DNA of 5,622 nucleotides, taken from assembly GCA_021162225.1 (NCBI GenBank), contig JAGGZB010000143.1, forward strand, positions 1 to 5,622, written 5' to 3'. A program made the position numbers and the translations under genes. Within the stretch, counting starts at the first letter, position 1, and each line of letters opens with the position of its first letter. The DNA is from Candidatus Bathyarchaeota archaeon. Lineage in GTDB: Archaea; Thermoproteota; Bathyarchaeia; Bathyarchaeales; DTEX01. This document shows, one piece after another, positions 1 to 4,845 of this stretch. The notes under the pieces were generated by a model. That model ran no database searches and had not been told where the DNA came from. It saw only the letters and a list, made by a program, of their open reading frames with translations.

Positions 1-64
1 TAGCGAGTTGCTGCTTGAGCACTTGGGTCCCCTTCGAGAACCTTAGCGACAGTATCTCCCTCAT
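1..64 (-). CDS. 5' end of an unknown protein gene, cut by the window edge
   Basis: Only the first 21 codons are visible. They begin with ATG at 64..62 and read MREILSLRFSKGTQVLKQQL plus one more Ala before the edge, with no stop. A GAGGTG ribosome-binding site on the minus strand (78..73) lies 8 bases before the ATG and supports this start. The same frame is open further upstream but has no ATG, GTG or TTG there that I found. The stop of the broken upstream gene lies 2 bases before this ATG, so the two were probably translated as one operon. I do not recognise the family from so short a stretch. Confidence 0.5.
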   Translation of the reverse strand, partial: MREILSLRFSKGTQVLKQQLA

Positions 65-66
65 CG

Positions 67-400
67 TTATCCCACCTCTTGGTGGTAAAATCTGGCAGAG
101 TGAATAGTAGTAACAATATTGACATTTTCCTCTCGGGTCATGCGAATTCCTATATTTATCTCCCTCAGAGCGTTCTATCGGGGGTAAGTTTTGACTTGGA
201 AGAATGCCTTTAACTCTTCCAATAGGGTCCTCTCTTCAATTCTCAAGCCCGGCATTCTTAGCCCAAGTACTTAGTGTCGCCTCGTCGTCTTCGCCAATCG
301 TTGCTGAAGATTTTGGTACAGGATGATACCCCGAGCTAGACAAACAAGTTAATGTGATTTCGGATAAAATGCGATTTGATCTTGTGAAGAATAGTCTCAT
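67..400 (-). pseudogene. Broken small gene, one frameshift and one in-frame TAG, function unknown
   Basis: Three adjoining minus-strand segments look like parts of one ORF of about 110 residues. Segment 1 starts at ATG 400..398 and runs 54 residues to TGA at 238..236; its end reads GEDDEATLSTWAKNAGL. Segment 2, shifted by one base, is open across 255..178, reads LRIEERTLLEELKAFFQ and ends at TAG 177..175. Segment 3 continues in the same frame past the TAG, through NALREINIGIRMTREENVN, to TAA at 69..67. All three have protein-like composition, and the AGLR-IEER join is smooth. This pattern suggests a decayed gene, though a sequencing error could explain the shift and a recoded TAG the stop. 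It lies just upstream of, and probably in one operon with, the partial gene at 64..1. I recognise no domain. Confidence 0.45.
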
Positions 401-433
401 CCTTGAGCCTTCTTCACGGAGACGATGATGAAA

Positions 434-447
434 ACTTTTATTTTATG
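434..447. promoter_or_regulatory. AT-rich TATA-like region between divergent genes
   Basis: The stretch cttttattttatg is the only strong AT box between the minus-strand gene starting at 400 and the plus-strand gene starting at 459. Read on the minus strand it gives ataaaataaaag, which would place a transcription start near 415, about 15 bases before the ATG at 400. Read on the plus strand it would place a start near 463-467, slightly after the ATG at 459, which leaves open the internal ATG at 477. It may serve both directions. Confidence 0.35.
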
Positions 448-458
448 ATCATGAATTG

Positions 459-814
459 ATGAGTGAAAAGGAGCTGATGAAGAAGTATTCGAGGGAGATA
501 ATCAAGAGACTTGAGGAGTCGATAAGACTGATGCGAGAGTATCTTGAAAAGAAGAAATCAGAGAAGAGGAAGGATCCAGGGATGCCTGAAGATCTGATAA
601 TAAACGGATCAGTGAGGGCAAAAGAGGCTTTGATAAAATTGGTTGAGAGAACCGAAGCCTTAGGGCCTATTCAAAAGGCGGTCTGGGCGATGACAGCTGA
701 GTTGACGATAATCTTGGCACTGATTCTGATGATGCTCCCGAAACTCCTCATCCTAACCGCATAATACTGGCGGACGCGAAATACTGCCCATACTGCGACA
801 AGCGACTGAAATGA
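459..814 (+). pseudogene. Small helical protein with degraded zinc-ribbon tail, apparently frameshifted
   Basis: The uninterrupted frame runs from ATG 459 (a TTG precedes it at 456, and ATG 477 is also possible) to TAA at 762-764. It encodes about 101 residues: an amphipathic Lys/Glu/Arg-rich N-terminal half (SREIIKRLEESIRLMREYLE), then GSVRAKEALIKLVERTEALG, then a hydrophobic tail (TIILALILMMLPKLLILTA). One base back, the frame is open from 701 to TGA 812-814. It reads an acidic linker (TDSDDAPETPHPN) and then ILADAKYCPYCDKRLK, a zinc-ribbon C-terminal half. The same tail occurs at 4495-4539 behind a complete CxxC pair, so I favour a one-base deletion near 700-760 that separated body and tail. 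The first CxxC expected before ADAKYC is absent here (TPHP at that place), so the ribbon had probably already lost its metal site. The alternative is a tail-anchored membrane protein that ends at 764 and lies over a relic. Function unknown. Confidence 0.5.
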
Positions 815-833
815 GGGTGAAGAAAATATTGTG
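764..833 (+). repeat. Direct repeat, copy 1: zinc-ribbon 3' end and coupled start
   Basis: Bases 770-814 match 4495-4539 at 38 of 45 positions by my count, including an identical 18-base core (gacgcgaaatactgccca). Weaker similarity continues for about 22 bases past the stop codon. Paralogous small-gene modules are the likely cause. Confidence 0.6.
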
Positions 834-900
834 CGGGAGGTGTGATTTCCACAAAAAATCTGGATTTAGGGTGGGTCTCGAGGCGCTATTAAACAAATAA
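811..900 (+). CDS. 29-residue CxxC mini-protein, ATGA-coupled to the zinc-ribbon gene
   Basis: ATG 811-813 overlaps the TGA (812-814) of the zinc-ribbon frame, the usual geometry for translational coupling. The product begins MRVKKILCGRCDFHKKSG and ends at TAA 898-900, with C8-x2-C11 and H14 as possible metal ligands, so a single knuckle rather than a full four-ligand site. The second zinc-ribbon copy has the same ATGA start and a similar beginning (MRLRKMV) that stops after seven codons. This repeated arrangement is the main reason to take so short an ORF seriously. It may itself be the 5' remnant of a longer gene. No function can be assigned. Confidence 0.4.
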   Translation: MRVKKILCGRCDFHKKSGFRVGLEALLNK

Positions 901-903
901 ATA
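896..903 (+). promoter_or_regulatory. TATA box of the toxin-antitoxin operon, leaderless start
   Basis: The sequence ataaatag is centred about 27 bases before the antitoxin ATG at 927, so transcription should begin at or within a base or two of the ATG. No ribosome-binding site stands at a useful distance upstream, which agrees with a leaderless archaeal mRNA. The box overlaps the stop of the upstream mini-protein. Confidence 0.55.
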
Positions 904-926
904 GTGAGGAAGTCCATATTTTAAAC

Positions 927-1160
927 ATGGCGGAAGAAGAAAGGATAGTCATCGATGAAAAAATTTTGGGTGGGAAGCCTGTAATAAAGGGGACGAGGAT
1001 TCCGGTTTACGTTATTGTTGAGATGGTTGCTAATGGGTTGAGCATAAAGGATGTTTTGAAGGAGTATCCTGAATTGAGTGAGGAGGATGTTAAGGCAGCT
1101 TTAAGGTATGCCGCCTCTCTGCTGAAGAGGGAAACTTATTATGAGATTTCTTCTAGATGA
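927..1160 (+). CDS. DUF433-family antitoxin
   Basis: This 77-residue protein has the DUF433 signature. It opens with IVIDEKILGGKPVIKGTRIP (residues 7-26), in which the GGKPVIKGTRIPV block is the family hallmark. It continues through VIVEMVANGLSIKDVLKEYP (29-48) to the acidic helix LSEEDVKAALRYAASLL (50-66). DUF433 proteins are small DNA-binding proteins with a helix-turn-helix core that act as VapB-like antitoxins: they bind the cognate toxin and are expected to repress their own operon. Length is normal for the family and the gene looks intact. Its last 20 bases overlap the toxin gene, so the pair is one transcription unit. The family is clear; the repressor role and promoter target are inferred. 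Confidence 0.9.
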   Translation: MAEEERIVIDEKILGGKPVIKGTRIPVYVIVEMVANGLSIKDVLKEYPELSEEDVKAALRYAASLLKRETYYEISSR

Positions 1161-1485
1161 TAACGTTCCTTATTCCCTCAAAACCTTCTTAATGGATAGG
1201 AATATAGAGTGTGTGAAAACTTTTGAAGTAGGTTTGAAGGGGAGAAGCGATGAGGAGATAATAGAGTATGCTATTTCAAATGATTACAAGATAATTACCT
1301 TGGATCTTGACTTCGGTTTCCTCTTTTCCAAGTATCCGAAGGCTACGATTATCATAGTGAGGCCGAAGATCTTATTGCCAAAAAGGATTATCGAAATAGT
1401 TGACAAATGGCTGGATAAAATAATGGTGGAGAAAGGATTAATCATATTGACAGAGGACAAAGTAAGGATCAGAAAATTAGAATAA
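1141..1485 (+). CDS. DUF5615 PIN-like toxin (VapC-type ribonuclease)
   Basis: This 114-residue protein carries the DUF5615 / Mut7-C-like PIN motifs in order. MRFLLDDNVP (1-10) carries the first acidic site, D6/D7. GRSDEEIIEYAISNDYKIIT (34-53) carries the D37-E38-E39 cluster. TLDLDFGFLF (53-62) carries D55 and D57. IIIVRPK (70-76) is the usual strand before the C-terminal helix. PIN-fold toxins are metal-dependent ribonucleases using such clustered acidic residues; none looks missing, so the enzyme is probably active. ATG 1141 lies inside the antitoxin gene with a weak GAGG at 1127-1130, suggesting coupled translation so that toxin is not made without antitoxin. The RNA target cannot be told from sequence. 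Confidence 0.9.
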   Translation: MRFLLDDNVPYSLKTFLMDRNIECVKTFEVGLKGRSDEEIIEYAISNDYKIITLDLDFGFLFSKYPKATIIIVRPKILLPKRIIEIVDKWLDKIMVEKGLIILTEDKVRIRKLE

Positions 1486-1500
1486 CTTCATCAAGAACAT

Positions 1501-1539
1501 CGAAATCAATTTATTTTCTAAAATGAAAATAAATTTTCG
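1501..1539. terminator. AT-rich inverted repeat after the toxin gene, probable terminator
   Basis: The arms aatttattttc (1508-1518) and gaaaataaatt (1525-1535) are perfectly complementary over 11 bp around a six-base taaaat loop. A further cgaa/ttcg pairing (1501-1504 with 1536-1539) follows a three-base bulge. It starts 16 bases after the toxin stop. Archaeal termination relies mainly on U-rich RNA, and both strands offer short T runs here, so it could act in either direction. It could also be a protein-binding palindrome. Confidence 0.45.
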
Positions 1540-1565
1540 GAATAAACTCACTTTCATGAAGGGTT

Positions 1566-1613
1566 GAGAGTCGTACCTAATCGCCCGCCCGGGGCTTTTG
1601 GGTACGACTTCTC
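1566..1613. other. Long imperfect hairpin in non-coding DNA, possible structured RNA
   Basis: The outer arms are gagagtcgtacc (1566-1577) and ggtacgacttctc (1601-1613), 12 pairs with one bulged T at 1610. Three more pairs follow (1578-1580 with 1598-1600, one of them G-T), then a 2x2 mismatch. Next come four GC pairs (GCCC 1583-1586 with GGGC 1592-1595) closing a five-base loop. About 19 pairs therefore fold one 48-base segment, with a GC-rich centre in AT-rich surroundings. No U run follows directly, so a simple terminator is not the obvious reading. It may be a small RNA, an element end, a recombination site or a processing hairpin. Confidence 0.5.
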
Positions 1614-1623
1614 TTCCCCGACC

Positions 1624-1650
1624 AATAAATAGCTAAGCCGTTAAAGGTGG
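1624..1650 (+). promoter_or_regulatory. TATA box and ribosome-binding site before the broken recombinase
   Basis: An aataaata box (1624-1631) lies about 27 bases before ATG 1655, and an AAAGGTGG ribosome-binding site (1643-1650) lies 4 bases before it. Well-formed start signals in front of a 29-codon reading frame support the idea that a longer gene once began here. Confidence 0.4.
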
Positions 1651-1654
1651 TAAT

Positions 1655-1801
1655 ATGTTAGATATCTACAATTTCAAACAAAAACTAAATTTGAGATTAA
1701 GGTATTTGGAGGAATGCAAATTAGTGATGAGAACAAGTTGTTGATAAGGAGGTTTATCGATTAATGTCGTTGGTATTAGCGATTTTCGATCTCTTATCCG
1801 C
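1655..1801 (+). pseudogene. Remnant of the N-terminus of a tyrosine recombinase (XerA/integrase-like)
   Basis: From ATG 1655 the frame gives MLDIYNFKQKLNLRLRYLEE and then CKLV before drifting to a stop at 1742-1744. One base back, from 1723, it continues SDENKLLIRRFID to TAA 1762-1764. A third frame then gives GISDFRSLIR up to TAA 1802-1804. Joined, this resembles the SAM-like core-binding domain of archaeal tyrosine recombinases: a basic first helix, a Ser-x-x-Asn-Lys turn, then a helix ending in FIDYC followed by Gly-(Leu/Ile)-Ser. The catalytic domain with the Arg-His-Arg-Tyr residues is absent, so the gene is a 5' stump. Identification rests on pattern memory over about 50 residues. It would fit past mobility of this region. 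Confidence 0.35.
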
Positions 1802-1821
1802 TAATCTAATCATAAAGATAT

Positions 1822-2002
1822 ATTTTGATCCAAGAATACTACGAACTTGCTTATCGCTCAGCTTGCCACTAGATTGGCTGGGAAGCTTTCTGACAAAGTT
1901 CTTGCCTTTAAGGAGACTGAATTGGTTTGAAGACATTAAATTTCCGAGGTTCTAGATGTGTTGGTCATTATGAAGGATGTTGAAGATTTTTGCCTCCCCT
2001 AA
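1822..2002 (+). pseudogene. Possible remnant of a minimal nucleotidyltransferase (MNT) gene
   Basis: Two frames join around 1850-1870. The first reads ILIQEYYELAYR, with a possible TTG start at 1825. The second reads LIAQLATRLAGKLSDKVLAF (1850-1909) and, past two in-frame stops (1928-1930 and 1937-1939), ISEVLDVLVIMKDVEDF to TAA 2000-2002. The order matches small archaeal nucleotidyltransferases: an N-terminal helix ending in GDKV-like sequence, then the GSxARG loop, then SDIDVLVVMKDV. Here the glycine loop is unrecognisable and the DxD site is reduced to LDVL, so the protein cannot be active. MNT proteins usually pair with HEPN proteins in toxin-antitoxin loci; no HEPN partner is visible. 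The call rests on short motifs only. Confidence 0.3.
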
Positions 2003-2036
2003 CATATTTTGTGTCAATACTACCGATAACTCAAAA

Positions 2037-2074
2037 ATCTTATACCCGATATCTGTCAACGAACTTCTGGAGAG
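2037..2074 (+). promoter_or_regulatory. Probable promoter of the helicase gene
   Basis: The sequence tcttatacc (2037-2045) is the best TATA-like box before ATG 2075. It predicts transcription from about 2067, giving a leader of only a few bases. The ggagag directly before the ATG is too close to be a standard ribosome-binding site, again suggesting near-leaderless translation. Confidence 0.35.
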
Positions 2075-4141
2075 ATGGGAACCAATGGGCTAGACGATCT
2101 ATTAGACTGGATTAATGAAAGGCTTGGTCAGACATTAGGTATCGAGCTATATGTGAGGCAGAAGGAGGCCCTGAAGAAACTTTTGCAAAGGTTGCATAAT
2201 TCTGGCGCTATTAGGGGAGTCCTCCAGATGCCAACAGGCGCCGGCAAGACTGTGGTCGCCGCGGGGCTCATCATGGCCCTATACAGGATGAAGTTGTTAC
2301 ACGAAAAGGACATAATTTTCTATCTAACACCACGGAAGATACTTCGAGGACAGGTTGAAGGCAGTTTTGGTAACATCTTCCAGATCTTTAAAAGAATGTA
2401 TCCTGTCGAGGCCTATCCTATGAAGGAGAGAAGAGTGTTTAACGTACAGAACTTGCAGAAGGAGGTTTCAGAAAGACTCAGATATTACTTAACTACATGG
2501 CAGGGGAATGAAATACTCATCTTAATATTGACACCTCAAGGCTTCCACGGATTTATTGAAGAGTATTGGAATGCAGATAAGCTGAATAATATTTGGAGAA
2601 TCAGAATGATCATCATGGACGAGATCCACAGAGTCTACTTCGGCCCAGAGATCGTAAAAAGCATCGAAAAGCTTCTTCAAGCTCCTAGTAGTGTATGCAC
2701 CATTGGCTTATCAGCGACACCAATAAAGCAGGCGATTAAAAGAATAGGCCCTATCCTATATCGGTTAAGCTCACTGCAAGCCATGAAAGAGGGCATTCTC
2801 GTGGGTAGGTTGAAGATCTATCCAATGAATACGTGGACAAGACTCAAAGAGGAAATTGGCAGAGATGAATGGGAGGTAGCGGTTATCGAAAGAGCCGAAA
2901 AGTATTCTGAGAAGATCTTGGAAAAGTTAAGGGAAGAGTTGAGGACTATTTATCCTAGATTATCTCCGGAGGTTGACCCGCTAACAATTCGGATTCCTAA
3001 GACTTTGGTTGTGGCAGCTAGCACGACGGAGGCTGATGAGATAGCACTTAATCTGACGAGATTCCTATCAGCGTCCATTCCTAACGTGAGTGTCAATGAA
3101 CTCGTTAGAGTTGCTCATTACAGGGTAGAGGATCCTGTCAACGAGATAAGCAAGTTTAAGGAACAAAATCAGGGGATACTCGTAACTGTTAATATGGCGG
3201 ATATGGGCTTTGATGATCCGAATTTAGAAGTGTTAGTCATAGCCAGACCTATGAGCACACCTATAGGATATGTCCAAGTAAGGGGTAGAGTTCTTCGGAA
3301 ACCTAAAGTTTCATCAGATAACCTAAAGGCAATTAAATATGCAGTCCTCATAGATCTAACTGGTGCATCCAGACACGAAAAATCTGTCGAGAAAGTAGAG
3401 CTCGGGGAGTTCGAAATAGAAGACGAAAACAAGCTCAAGCGTGACTTAGAAGGAGCAGGAGAAGTGCCGCAAGTCCACGGAGAAGTCGAGATAATAGAAG
3501 ATAAACCGTTCGAAATATCTCCAGAAACAATACAAAAGGAGCGAGAGGTCGCAGAAATAGATAAACTACTTGAAATAACTGAATTATTGAAAGAATGGCA
3601 AACCTATGAGAGACTGATAAAGAAGGGTTTTAGTCCTCGGCTCGTGAAAAGTTTGTTGGACGCCATATTTCAATGGAGCAGGAATTCTAACAAAGAAAAG
3701 TTATGGAGCTTAGAGGAACTAATGAAGCATGCAAAAATCCCTAAATCAAGAAAGATGGAAGTTAAAGAAATTCTAGCTGAGATTATAAGGGAAATTTTGG
3801 ATGGAAAGAAAGAGACCCTGGATTTCTTATGTTCCAACATCGGCATAGATCCGAAAGAAATTGTGGAAGTGGTTTCTGAAGATTTATTGGATAACGTGAA
3901 AATCGTTTTAGTGATATCAAGAGGAATAAAGGAGTACGTTACTATAGGAGATCTGGGCGAAGTCGTGCAAAGGATCTTGAAAGAAGGCATTGATTGGGTC
4001 CTTATCAGATACCCGATTAAGTTTGAGAGGCTAGTCTATTCAATCACCGCAAAGCTAGGAGAAATCAAACGTTACTGGCTTACAAGAGATAGAATGAGAA
4101 ATAAGTGGATGGCTGAGATACTTTTGGTAAGGTGGTGGTAA
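2075..4141 (+). CDS. Superfamily 2 DEIH-box helicase (ResIII-like) with unknown C-terminal region
   Basis: This complete 688-residue ATP-dependent helicase or translocase should act on DNA or RNA in the cytoplasm. Motifs appear in order: a Q-like YVRQKEAL (26-33), Walker A MPTGAGKTV (52-60, K58), Ia LTPRKILR (84-91), Ib LTPQGF (152-157), DEIH box (182-185), SAT (213-215), IV LVVAAS (311-316), V MADMGFDDP (374-382) and VI QVRGRVLR (401-408) with R405 and R408 as likely arginine fingers. Both RecA-like lobes are therefore intact. The arrangement resembles the ResIII helicases of restriction and related defence systems. After a charged linker (about 434-500) comes a mostly helical region (about 500-688) in which I see no nuclease, HD or zinc motif. 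That region may bind a partner or nucleic acid. The start is the first ATG after the TATA-like box. No gene is fused or overlapping. It could also be a repair helicase; a defence role is inferred from context only. Confidence 0.93.
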   Translation: MGTNGLDDLLDWINERLGQTLGIELYVRQKEALKKLLQRLHNSGAIRGVLQMPTGAGKTVVAAGLIMALYRMKLLHEKDIIFYLTPRKILRGQVEGSFGNIFQIFKRMYPVEAYPMKERRVFNVQNLQKEVSERLRYYLTTWQGNEILILILTPQGFHGFIEEYWNADKLNNIWRIRMIIMDEIHRVYFGPEIVKSIEKLLQAPSSVCTIGLSATPIKQAIKRIGPILYRLSSLQAMKEGILVGRLKIYPMNTWTRLKEEIGRDEWEVAVIERAEKYSEKILEKLREELRTIYPRLSPEVDPLTIRIPKTLVVAASTTEADEIALNLTRFLSASIPNVSVNELVRVAHYRVEDPVNEISKFKEQNQGILVTVNMADMGFDDPNLEVLVIARPMSTPIGYVQVRGRVLRKPKVSSDNLKAIKYAVLIDLTGASRHEKSVEKVELGEFEIEDENKLKRDLEGAGEVPQVHGEVEIIEDKPFEISPETIQKEREVAEIDKLLEITELLKEWQTYERLIKKGFSPRLVKSLLDAIFQWSRNSNKEKLWSLEELMKHAKIPKSRKMEVKEILAEIIREILDGKKETLDFLCSNIGIDPKEIVEVVSEDLLDNVKIVLVISRGIKEYVTIGDLGEVVQRILKEGIDWVLIRYPIKFERLVYSITAKLGEIKRYWLTRDRMRNKWMAEILLVRWW

Positions 4142-4166
4142 TTTTTGCTACATATATGAAATTTTT
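4140..4166 (+). terminator. U-rich terminator after the helicase gene
   Basis: Two runs of five T (4142-4146 and 4162-4166) directly follow the helicase stop codon, the usual form of intrinsic termination in archaea. There is no strong hairpin. It implies that the helicase mRNA ends before the downstream genes. Confidence 0.45.
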
Positions 4167-4222
4167 GGAAAATGTCGTGAATTGAGCTCCATCGCTAACT
4201 ACTAGATTGCTACCCATTCATT

Positions 4223-4378
4223 ATGGAGAGCTCCGAATATAAGGTAATTGGGCAAAAGAACGTAGGATATGTTAAGGAATATACAGTATACCGATCTCCA
4301 TAGAAGATGTGAAACATAGTTAATTTACCAGAAAGCTGGAAAACGCTCAATGGCGGGAAAGGACATATCTTCGTATAA
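4223..4378 (+). pseudogene. Decayed coding stretch upstream of the zinc-ribbon ORF, function unknown
   Basis: One frame from ATG 4223 gives a clean 26-residue peptide beginning MESSEYKVIGQKNVGYVKEY and stops at TAG 4301. The same frame then meets TGA at 4310. From 4313 it reads NIVNLPESWKTLNGGKGHIF with protein-like composition up to TAA 4376. A shift into the next frame would lead into the zinc-ribbon ORF at 4396. I read this as the worn-out body of a gene of about 105 residues whose tail survives, parallel to the 459-814 gene. No family recognised, and no promoter seen before 4223. Confidence 0.3.
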
Positions 4379-4395
4379 CACCTCTACCACGTGAG

Positions 4396-4539
4396 ATGAA
4401 AGGGTTTTGGAATGGCGTCCTATGGGGCATGGGGTTTAAGGAGGTTTCAAAGAAGAGGAGGAAGAGATGTAAGTTCTGCGGCCGCCTGATACCAGCAGAC
4501 GCGAAATACTGCCCATATTGTGGAAAACGACTGGAATGA
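4396..4539 (+). CDS. 47-residue C-terminal zinc-ribbon protein
   Basis: ATG 4396 to TGA 4537-4539. A Gly/Trp-rich start (MKGFWNGVLWGMGF) and a basic stretch (KKRRKR) lead into CKFCGRLIPADAKYCPYCGK, a textbook four-cysteine ribbon (C25-x2-C28 ... C39-x2-C42) of the double-psi or zinc-ribbon-2 type found at the ends of many archaeal proteins. It should bind one zinc; such tails serve nucleic-acid or protein binding. The frame is open upstream to the stop at 4321-4323 but without a usual start codon, so ATG 4396 is the only choice. It may be the surviving tail of the broken gene starting at 4223. The last 45 bases are a close copy of 770-814, and a relic ATGA-coupled ORF follows it. Confidence 0.55.
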   Translation: MKGFWNGVLWGMGFKEVSKKRRKRCKFCGRLIPADAKYCPYCGKRLE

Positions 4540-4560
4540 GACTGAGAAAAATGGTGTGAG
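4489..4560 (+). repeat. Direct repeat, copy 2: zinc-ribbon 3' end and coupled start
   Basis: This is the partner of 764-833, same orientation, about 3.7 kb away. The differences in the coding part are largely at third codon positions or conservative, so the tail was under protein-level selection after duplication. The two copies bracket the toxin-antitoxin pair and the helicase. Confidence 0.6.
4536..4559 (+). pseudogene. Seven-codon relic of the ATGA-coupled mini-protein
   Basis: ATG 4536-4538 overlaps the TGA of the zinc-ribbon ORF, exactly as at 811-814. It reads MRLRKMV and then TGA 4557-4559, against MRVKKIL in the first copy. The similarity of position and bases suggests a decayed paralogue of the 811-900 ORF. 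Too short to be a gene in its own right. Confidence 0.3.
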
Positions 4561-4620
4561 CTTTCAACCATGAAGGGAAGGAACGCGACACCCGGGTCCA
4601 AGTTATAGAGGACGATCCTA

Positions 4621-4845
4621 CTACCCCCTCCTCACTTGGAGAACTTGCTCCCTATACTTCTCAGATAGTCCGAAGAGACCCCTTCCAAAGCACTCAGCCT
4701 CAGTCGCGCTACTACACAAAACTTCCAAACCCTCATACATAAGAAAGATCGTTGCCCTGAATATATTTTTGGGATCATTTAAACAGTCTCTTAAAAGCTG
4801 CAGAAGACCGCTAAGAATCAAGGATATCCTGCAAAGATGTCTCAA
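4621..4845 (-). CDS. Small unknown protein, divergent from the gene at 4882
   Basis: The 74-residue frame starts at TTG 4845..4843 and ends at TAG 4623..4621. It reads MRHLCRISLILSGLLQLLRD, then DPKNIFRATIFLMYEGLEVL, then EAECFGRGLFGLSEKYREQV. The pattern looks mainly helical, with four cysteines and no motif I know. Codon choice (AGA/AGG, GAG, ATA) is like that of its neighbours, and there is no competing plus-strand gene, which favours real coding. A ctatatatca box (minus strand, 4881..4872) lies about the right distance upstream for a near-leaderless start. It may be a fragment, since no ATG supports the N-terminus. Confidence 0.4.
   Translation of the reverse strand: MRHLCRISLILSGLLQLLRDCLNDPKNIFRATIFLMYEGLEVLCSSATEAECFGRGLFGLSEKYREQVLQVRRG

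Noticed and set aside
1578..1600. A GC-rich stretch (aatcgcccgcccggggct) resembling a tRNA 3' end, which would be an attachment site next to an integrase stump.
   Set aside because: No T-loop consensus or CCA-end context is visible, and the bases are explained as the centre of the hairpin at 1566-1613.
1775..1805. A 7-bp inverted repeat, attagcg / cgctaat.
   Set aside because: Too short, with a 17-base loop; expected by chance.
1754..1936. A 60-codon minus-strand ORF across the same debris.
   Set aside because: It has no start signals and overlaps plus-strand remnants. Its GKLSDK echo of the plus-strand product comes from an imperfect inverted repeat around 1843-1903.
1764..1955. A 63-codon plus-strand ORF preceded by AAGGAGGT at 1746-1753.
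   Set aside because: The purine run is explained by Arg-Arg codons (agg agg) of the recombinase remnant. The ORF product is a Leu/Phe-rich string overlapping better fragments in other frames, and it has no promoter of its own. Not excluded, but unlikely.
2128..3990. Three minus-strand ORFs inside the helicase gene.
   Set aside because: They are Ser/Ile/Leu-rich antisense readings of a clearly coding gene.
4184..4233. Inverted gagctccat / atggagagctc arms.
   Set aside because: The pairing needs a two-base bulge and a loop of about 30 bases, and much of it comes from a chance GAGCTC palindrome.
4347..4601. An 84-codon minus-strand ORF opposite the zinc-ribbon gene.
   Set aside because: It is His/Ser/Pro/Phe-rich, antisense to a clear four-cysteine ribbon and without start signals.
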